From positions 1 to 64,000 of the forward strand of contig DBPT01000025.1 in the NCBI GenBank assembly GCA_002304925.1: a DNA stretch of 64,000 bases, written 5' to 3'. Positions 59,784-64,000 of this stretch are shown here, piece after piece; position 1 is the first letter of the stretch; every line of letters begins with the position of its first letter. A program made the translations under genes and the position numbers. The notes beneath the pieces are model-generated. The model did no database searches. It was not told the origin of the DNA and saw only the letters and a list, made by a program, of their open reading frames with translations. Source of the stretch: Prolixibacteraceae bacterium UBA1413 (GTDB lineage Bacteria > Bacteroidota > Bacteroidia > Bacteroidales > Prolixibacteraceae).

Positions 59784-62321
59784 TTATTCAAACCTCAAAA
59801 CATTATCAATCTGGTGGATAACCGCAGTGGAAGAAGTAATAATGGTTGAATTCGAGAATTCCGTACCGGCCCCGGTACCGTCGATCTCACGATAAGCCTG
59901 CGGGTTACCGCTGAAAATGTAATCCCGTGTCAGAATGTTGTACAGGCCGTTGTCTCTGATCAGATTGGCAGTACCCCAGTTTTCGGTATCCAGTTTAATG
60001 TTTTTGCCATCGCTTGTAATCCCCAGTCTGTAATATTTGTCTTTATATGTCCTGAATTGGGTAACATCATCATCTTGTTTGATAGTGGCCGTTTGGTAAA
60101 GCTTGTAAAAGATGTCACTGTCAACAAAAACTGCATTGTCCTGGAAGTGGTATCGCAGAAAACGCTCAAGCTTTTCCATTTCAGCAGTTTTTTGCTGCGT
60201 GTCTGGAATTCTGTTTATATTGTCCCAGTTTAGGATTAAACCATCGCTGATCGCTTTTTGAATTGCTTCATTCGTTGGAACATATACGGTGTAGTTAAAG
60301 GTATTGAAGAACTTGATGTTGAAATCCATCCCGTAATAGTTGGTCTTCTTCACAAATATTTCCTTGGAGGCCGGAAATCCGTTAAGCAAAGCAAAAAATT
60401 CTTTAAACTCAGGCGTTGAGCTTAGTATTTTATAAACTGATTGGAGGGGTGCCTGGAGAGGTTTATCGATAAAGAAGGTAGTGCCGTTTTGCTGCCTGTA
60501 GACACCATTGGGCACAACATTTACCACAGTGCCCGAATTAAGGTCGTGTCCCGCCTGGACTTTCAGGTCAGCTCCGGCTCCTTCAACCAGCAATATGTTG
60601 CCGTTTTTGGTGAAATAGTATTTGGCGCCTGATTCGACATCGCCGATCACAATATGCGAATCCAGCAGGTCAAGCAAACGGTTTCTGAGAAAGGACTCAC
60701 TGGTAATCGTATTTACTGAGTCGCCTGCCTGGCCGGTCAGTGGATCAAAGGTATAAACCGTTGCGTTCACGGTGTTTGTTTTGGTGTTGTACCAGTACTT
60801 CATTACACCTTTAACATCTTTTGAATAGGCGACCGGATCGATATAGTGATCAAAAAATTTATCGGTAGGCACAAAGAAAGTATAAGTGCTTTTAAGGGCG
60901 TTCAGGTAAAGGTCGAACTCGTTCTGGGAAACCGCCCAGTTAAAAACGCTGGTTTCTTCACTTAACAGGACCGGAGCATACACCGAAATATAGTCATCAG
61001 GCGGATATATTTTGTTGGTGTTGTACACAACGCCGTTCAATCCGATGTATGAACCGGTGATATCGTCAGGCTCAATCGGGATCGGAGAATTATTGCTATC
61101 CACCAGTTTAGCGAAACGGCCAGGTACTGTTTCGAGAAATGATTCCCGGAGATGCCTTTTCAGCAGTTTCATGATGATATAATCCGGTGTGTTATCCCAG
61201 CTTCCAAAGCGGTTCTTCAGTATTACGCCGGCTCCGGTTTCAAAATAGTTGGTCATTGCCTCGTTTGTGGGCGCAAGAACTGCCGCCATATCCGACTGCA
61301 TGGAACTGCCGGCAGCAGAAGAAACATAATTGTTTCTGCCCGGATTGAAGGGTAACAGAAGTTCCGTCCTGATCTGACTTCCATCGGGATAACGCATTTG
61401 CCCTCCATAGGCCGAAAAATATATTTTTTCGAAAATTGAATCGACGGGACTTTCCGGATTGATCTGGTTGTAGGCACTTGTCTGTGATGAACTGTAATAA
61501 GGTGCACAAAAACGATCGAGCAACTTGGAAAAAATAGTTGTATTGGGATTGGTTTTCAGGTATTCCGCCACATTTACCGGAGGGATGAGGACTTTCTCCA
61601 GAACGTGGACATATCCGTTTTTACAGGTGATGTCCCTTTCCTTGACCCTCACACTGAAAATGTGGGCGTCATTGTCTTCGCGGTCAACTCCGGTGATCAG
61701 CCTGAAATCGGAATTGCTGATCCCCGCCTTTTTGAGGGATCCTGGGAGAAAGTGGACCAGCGTCCACGCCGTGGCATCTTTCAGGAGGTGGATCCCCTTG
61801 TGATGGTATTGCTTCCAGTAAGTCCCCTGCGGCAGCTGATCGCCTTTCTCGAAGGGAATGCTGTCGAGCACCGAAACCGCTGTTGTACGCCGCAGTGCCG
61901 TCCCTTCCTGAAGCGAACCGTTGAAATAATTGGACAGCGTCTCTATCAGATAAGCATTGTTGATCATCGTGAAATTGATGATCAGCTTCTTCTGGGTCAG
62001 ACTCATGTCCTCATACCGGGAAACATTCCAGGGATTGTTTTTGAAGAATTCCTCAAATGCTGCGTCGTCGGCAACAAACAAGGTCTTGCTTCCGGTTTTG
62101 GCCAGTACCTCCCTGAATCCGACATCATCAATGATCCGGGTGTAGTAGGTGAAATTCTCCTGCTCCTTCAGGTAGTCGTAAATGCTGGCTCCCAGCCATT
62201 CCGGTTCCTCATTGTCGTAGATGTATTCATCCCGGCAGGAAGTAGACCAGAAAATCCCGGCCAGCAGAAACACTCCCGTCAGAATATGCCTCATGATATG
62301 ATACCGCATTTCTTTTTTCAT
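59784..62321 (-). CDS. Four-domain fasciclin (FAS1) lipoprotein
   Basis: About 845 residues from the ATG at 62321, which puts a basic stretch (MKKEMRYHIMRH) before the hydrophobic signal and the lipobox WSTSC. An earlier in-frame start at 62363 is less likely. Four FAS1-like units can be traced: about 35-240 (SIYDYLKEQENFTYYTRIIDDVG, KTLFVADDAAFEEFF, LIINFTMI, NGYVHVLEKVL), about 250-450 (VAEYLKTNPNTTIFSKLLDRF, AAVLAPTNEAMTNYF, LLKRHLRES, LNGVVYNTN), about 455-620 (SVFNWAVSQNEFDLYLNALK, YTFFVPTDKFFDHY) and about 630-845 (SVYKILSSTPEFKEFFALLNG, YTVYVPTNEAIQKAI, FLRYHFQDNAV, AVIHQIDNVLRFE). First gene of the operon; a candidate promoter lies about 120 bases upstream. Likely a long surface-exposed binding or scaffold protein. 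Confidence 0.88.
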   Translation of the reverse strand: MKKEMRYHIMRHILTGVFLLAGIFWSTSCRDEYIYDNEEPEWLGASIYDYLKEQENFTYYTRIIDDVGFREVLAKTGSKTLFVADDAAFEEFFKNNPWNVSRYEDMSLTQKKLIINFTMINNAYLIETLSNYFNGSLQEGTALRRTTAVSVLDSIPFEKGDQLPQGTYWKQYHHKGIHLLKDATAWTLVHFLPGSLKKAGISNSDFRLITGVDREDNDAHIFSVRVKERDITCKNGYVHVLEKVLIPPVNVAEYLKTNPNTTIFSKLLDRFCAPYYSSSQTSAYNQINPESPVDSIFEKIYFSAYGGQMRYPDGSQIRTELLLPFNPGRNNYVSSAAGSSMQSDMAAVLAPTNEAMTNYFETGAGVILKNRFGSWDNTPDYIIMKLLKRHLRESFLETVPGRFAKLVDSNNSPIPIEPDDITGSYIGLNGVVYNTNKIYPPDDYISVYAPVLLSEETSVFNWAVSQNEFDLYLNALKSTYTFFVPTDKFFDHYIDPVAYSKDVKGVMKYWYNTKTNTVNATVYTFDPLTGQAGDSVNTITSESFLRNRLLDLLDSHIVIGDVESGAKYYFTKNGNILLVEGAGADLKVQAGHDLNSGTVVNVVPNGVYRQQNGTTFFIDKPLQAPLQSVYKILSSTPEFKEFFALLNGFPASKEIFVKKTNYYGMDFNIKFFNTFNYTVYVPTNEAIQKAISDGLILNWDNINRIPDTQQKTAEMEKLERFLRYHFQDNAVFVDSDIFYKLYQTATIKQDDDVTQFRTYKDKYYRLGITSDGKNIKLDTENWGTANLIRDNGLYNILTRDYIFSGNPQAYREIDGTGAGTEFSNSTIITSSTAVIHQIDNVLRFE

Positions 62322-62448
62322 AGTTTGTGCCGATTTTATGCTTTGCCACAAAAAAACCTTCATGAAGGAGATTCGGACCGACCAGCTTCCCCCTTCATAG
62401 ATGAGTTTAGATTTTGCTTTAAAGTTAAATTTTTCTGGAAATAAAAGT

Positions 62449-62482
62449 CAAAAATACTTGTTAATTTTTGGGAATAGTCAAA
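62449..62482 (-). promoter_or_regulatory. Candidate promoter of the FAS1/SusCD operon
   Basis: On the minus strand TTTG (62479-62482) and TATTTTTG (62449-62456), an exact -7 consensus, are 22 bases apart. The start would be near 62442, giving a leader of about 120 bases before the first FAS1 gene. Confidence 0.5.
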
Positions 62483-62515
62483 AATCATATTCCGCCCGGC
62501 TATTGTCCTAACTTT

Positions 62516-62604
62516 GCAAACGCTTTGATAAAAACTAATTAATGGTAAACCGGCTGATGTTCAGCCTGAATACTCCCCGATCAATGAATGTATCAAAGTT
62601 TTGC
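62516..62604. other. Nested inverted repeats upstream of the FAS1 operon
   Basis: An imperfect 14-15-base inverted repeat (62516-62530 with 62591-62604, core CTTTGATA/TATCAAAG) encloses a perfect six-base hairpin (GGCTGA-TGT-TCAGCC, 62552-62566). A TAACTTTG at 62509-62516 points rightward on the plus strand. The rest of the 345-base gap between the FAS1 gene and the upstream lipoprotein gene holds only the promoter candidate. Could be a regulatory binding region, a terminator of the upstream gene, or a small RNA. Confidence 0.4.
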
Positions 62605-62666
62605 CGAGCTTTTTTATATCAGTTTGACGGAGATTTAAACTTTGGTATGATCTGTAACATTTCAGC

Positions 62667-63275
62667 TCAGAAAAACTCTTTCAGGTAGCTCTCTTTCCAG
62701 ACTTCAAAAACCGACCGGTGGATAATCCGGTAATGAGGATGATACTGTGCTGAGAAGTTTGCACTATGATGCATTGTCACCTCGCCTTTATCAAGCATTT
62801 GTTCAATTTTTAGACTATCTTCGTCAAATCCCGGAAGATCGGGTTTGATTTTCCTTATCGCAGAAGCTGTTTTCCGCCACTCTTTTATCCAGGATATTAA
62901 GTCTGGTTTTCGGGCAAGGGGGGAGCTGATAACCATGGCTTGAAGCATCACACTACGCGGAATGATGCCTTTTCTTACAAGATTAAGATTAATCCGGATA
63001 AAATCATGGTGAATGCCCAACTCCTGAAAACGCACGGTATCCTGATAATCAATCTGTGAAAGTTCCCAGTCGAGGTAAGCGGCCGCTGACAAGGTATCCG
63101 GAATCAGATGTCCGGGCCCGAAAGCATCCTGAAAATAATTCTTATACAGATCGGTGAGTCTGCTCTCAGGATAATTGGTTAACTCTTTCGCGACATACTG
63201 TTTAATCAGGAGTTTTTCATTTGAGCAGGAAGCTAACGAAACCAGCAAGGCCAGTACTGTATATTTCCGTATCAT
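62667..63275 (-). CDS. Lipoprotein of unknown function
   Basis: A 202-residue lipoprotein from the ATG at 63275 (MIRKYTVLALLVSLASC lipobox). The longer frame to 63413 covers the promoter and is rejected. The mature part is mostly helical and charged, with KNYFQDAFGPGHLIPDTLSAAAYLDWELSQI near residue 50 and YHPHYRIIHRSVFEVWKESYL at the end. I do not recognise the family with confidence; no catalytic motif is evident, though the conserved-looking His residues in FGPGHL, HHDF and YHPHYRIIH could be functional. It lies upstream of the FAS1 operon on the same strand, separated by structured DNA, and has its own promoter candidate. Confidence 0.72.
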   Translation of the reverse strand: MIRKYTVLALLVSLASCSNEKLLIKQYVAKELTNYPESRLTDLYKNYFQDAFGPGHLIPDTLSAAAYLDWELSQIDYQDTVRFQELGIHHDFIRINLNLVRKGIIPRSVMLQAMVISSPLARKPDLISWIKEWRKTASAIRKIKPDLPGFDEDSLKIEQMLDKGEVTMHHSANFSAQYHPHYRIIHRSVFEVWKESYLKEFF

Positions 63276-63383
63276 AGTTAAATCGTTTCTTTGATAAACA
63301 TTACTATTTGCTATTCCGGATTTTCCGCTGCTCTGCGGCGGAGCGTTCCAACGTAACTGTACCAGTTTTTCAACTGGTGAGTT

Positions 63384-63414
63384 TAAAGATAACTCCGGAG
63401 GTTGAAAATCCAAA
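63384..63414 (-). promoter_or_regulatory. Candidate promoter of the lipoprotein gene
   Basis: On the minus strand TTTG (63411-63414) and TATCTTTA (63384-63391) are 19 bases apart, matching the consensus at all but one -7 base. A perfect seven-base hairpin (ACCAGTT/AACTGGT, 63361-63378) sits right at the predicted start, and the leader is about 100 bases long. Confidence 0.5.
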
Positions 63415-63445
63415 CAAAAAGTTGCAGCAATGTTTCAGCAGCGCC

Positions 63446-63492
63446 ATGAAAAAACCTCTATAATCTTCTGATAATTTGTTGATTATAGAGGT
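63446..63492 (-). terminator. Terminator of tRNA-Leu
   Basis: A perfect 12-base-pair stem (arms 63454-63465 and 63481-63492, loop of 15) followed on the minus strand by TTTTTT. It begins seven bases after the end of the tRNA-Leu gene. Confidence 0.88.
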
Positions 63493-63499
63493 CTTTCAG

Positions 63500-63583
63500 T
63501 GCCCAGAACAAGACTCGAACTTGCACACCCTTGCGAGCACCAGCCCCTCAAGCTGGCGTGTCTACCAATTTCACCATCTGGGC
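63500..63583 (-). tRNA. tRNA-Leu (anticodon GAG)
   Basis: An 84-base class II tRNA. On the minus strand it starts GCCCAGATGGTGAAATTGG; the seven-base acceptor arms GCCCAGA and TCTGGGC pair perfectly, the anticodon stem CCAGC/GCTGG holds the loop TTGAGGG with anticodon GAG (bases 63547-63549), a long variable arm follows (TGCTCGCAAGGGTG region), and GTTCGAGTC forms the T loop. The 3' CCA is not encoded. It decodes CUC and CUU leucine codons. Confidence 0.95.
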
Positions 63584-63687
63584 TTTTCAGCGGGGCAAAA
63601 ATAATAAATTTTCCGAATGGAAAAACCAGTCGCCCCGAAATTTCAGGATTAAGCCTGCCGGAGCGTAACGACGGCCATCCGTTGTTG

Positions 63688-64000
63688 TTAGTTCAGGACA
63701 AATTCCTCCCCCTGTTCCGGAATTTCAATATTTACAAAGCCGGCTTCTTCAAGTTTTCCCTTGTAAAATTCCAGGGCTTCCCCGTCTCCGTGTACCAGGA
63801 ATATCTTTTTCAGACGGTTTTTGTCCTGGCAACTGATATAGTCGATCATTTCATTGAAGTCGCCATGGCCTGAGAAAGCTTCAATCCTTTCGACATCGGC
63901 ATTCACTTCATGCTGTTCCCCGAAAATGGAGACCACCCTGTCGCCCCGCAGAATTCTGGCGCCCAGGGTGATGGGGGAACAATAACCCACGGCCAGAACG
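63688..64000 (-). CDS. MBL-fold RNA-processing nuclease, C-terminal part
   Basis: The last 104 or so residues of a protein whose start lies beyond the right edge. YCSPITLGARILRG and VERIEAFSGHGDFNEMIDYI, followed by KKIFLVHGDGEALEFYKGKLE, match the RMMBL (RNA-metabolising metallo-beta-lactamase) C-terminal region of the COG1236 beta-CASP nucleases, where SGHGD and FLVHGD carry metal-site histidines. These enzymes process or degrade RNA in the cytosol. The GTG near 63990 is internal, not a start: the open frame continues to the last base. Confidence 0.88.
   Translation of the reverse strand, partial: VLAVGYCSPITLGARILRGDRVVSIFGEQHEVNADVERIEAFSGHGDFNEMIDYISCQDKNRLKKIFLVHGDGEALEFYKGKLEEAGFVNIEIPEQGEEFVLN

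Noticed and set aside
61605..62444. 279-residue plus-strand open frame opposite the first FAS1 gene
   Set aside because: It covers the FAS1 signal peptide and domain 1, has no family features, and would start inside coding DNA.
62542..62688. 48-residue plus-strand open frame downstream of a TAACTTTG site
   Set aside because: It overlaps the end of the lipoprotein gene, lacks a -33 element, and its sequence resembles no known small protein; the region is better explained as structured intergenic DNA.
63276..63413. N-terminal extension of the small lipoprotein
   Set aside because: It covers the best promoter match and would bury the lipobox 60 residues inside the protein.

Overview
The window comes from a member of the Bacteroidota, probably an anaerobic or facultative polysaccharide degrader in or near the Bacteroidales/Marinilabiliales. 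The evidence is two SusC/SusD pairs, four proteins ending in type IX secretion (T9SS) sorting domains, many lipoproteins and glycoside hydrolases, starts without Shine-Dalgarno sequences, and promoter-like sites fitting the Bacteroidota pattern TTTG-N19..23-TAnnTTTG. The genus cannot be read from the sequence.

Layout. 0-6.5 kb (+): the end of a plant-polysaccharide locus that probably continues to the left: a secreted beta-sandwich protein, a GH43, a carboxylesterase lipoprotein and a GH9. 6.5-10.8 kb (+): DUF2200, a radical SAM protein with a C-terminal winged helix, a small membrane protein, a second GH43 (lipoprotein, with discoidin and Fn3 domains), and a membrane protein/XRE regulator pair. 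10.8-13.1 kb (+): a cysteine desulfurase-SelD fusion for selenium activation. 13.1-15.1 kb (-): MATE transporter and cytidylate-kinase-like protein. 15.4-16.2 kb (+): monoglyceride-lipase-like hydrolase. 16.3-18.7 kb (-): pheT.

18.8-25 kb (-): a hexuronate operon (uxaE, uxaC, kdgK, eda, MFS transporter) with a good promoter upstream and a clear terminator after the transporter. uxuA and uxuB are not in the window. 25.1-27.3 kb (+): VTC-domain protein, DUF4956 and DUF2490, ending in a shared terminator. 27.4-28.8 kb (-): outer-membrane barrel and OmpA lipoprotein. 29-30.6 kb (+): VTE5/dolichol-kinase-like protein and HAD phosphatase. 30.8-33.1 kb (+): ugd-uxs, making UDP-xylose.

33.3-46.4 kb (+): four consecutive large T9SS cargo proteins: a putative clan GH-A enzyme with ricin, Fn3 and LamG modules; a GH128-like enzyme; a 1706-residue LamG/cadherin-like protein without a visible catalytic domain; and a GH43 arabinanase-like enzyme. 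Facing them, 62.3-46.4 kb (-), is a compact seven-gene operon: FAS1 lipoprotein, SusC, SusD, FAS1, FAS1, SusC, SusD. I infer that the two blocks form one polysaccharide utilisation locus in which fasciclin-domain lipoproteins act as unusual surface partners of two SusCD transporters. This is the most interesting system in the window.

62.4-64 kb: a structured intergenic region with candidate promoters, a small lipoprotein gene, tRNA-Leu(GAG) with a strong terminator, and the C-terminal end of an MBL-fold RNA-processing nuclease running off the right edge. Functional calls come from reading motifs; no database search was possible.
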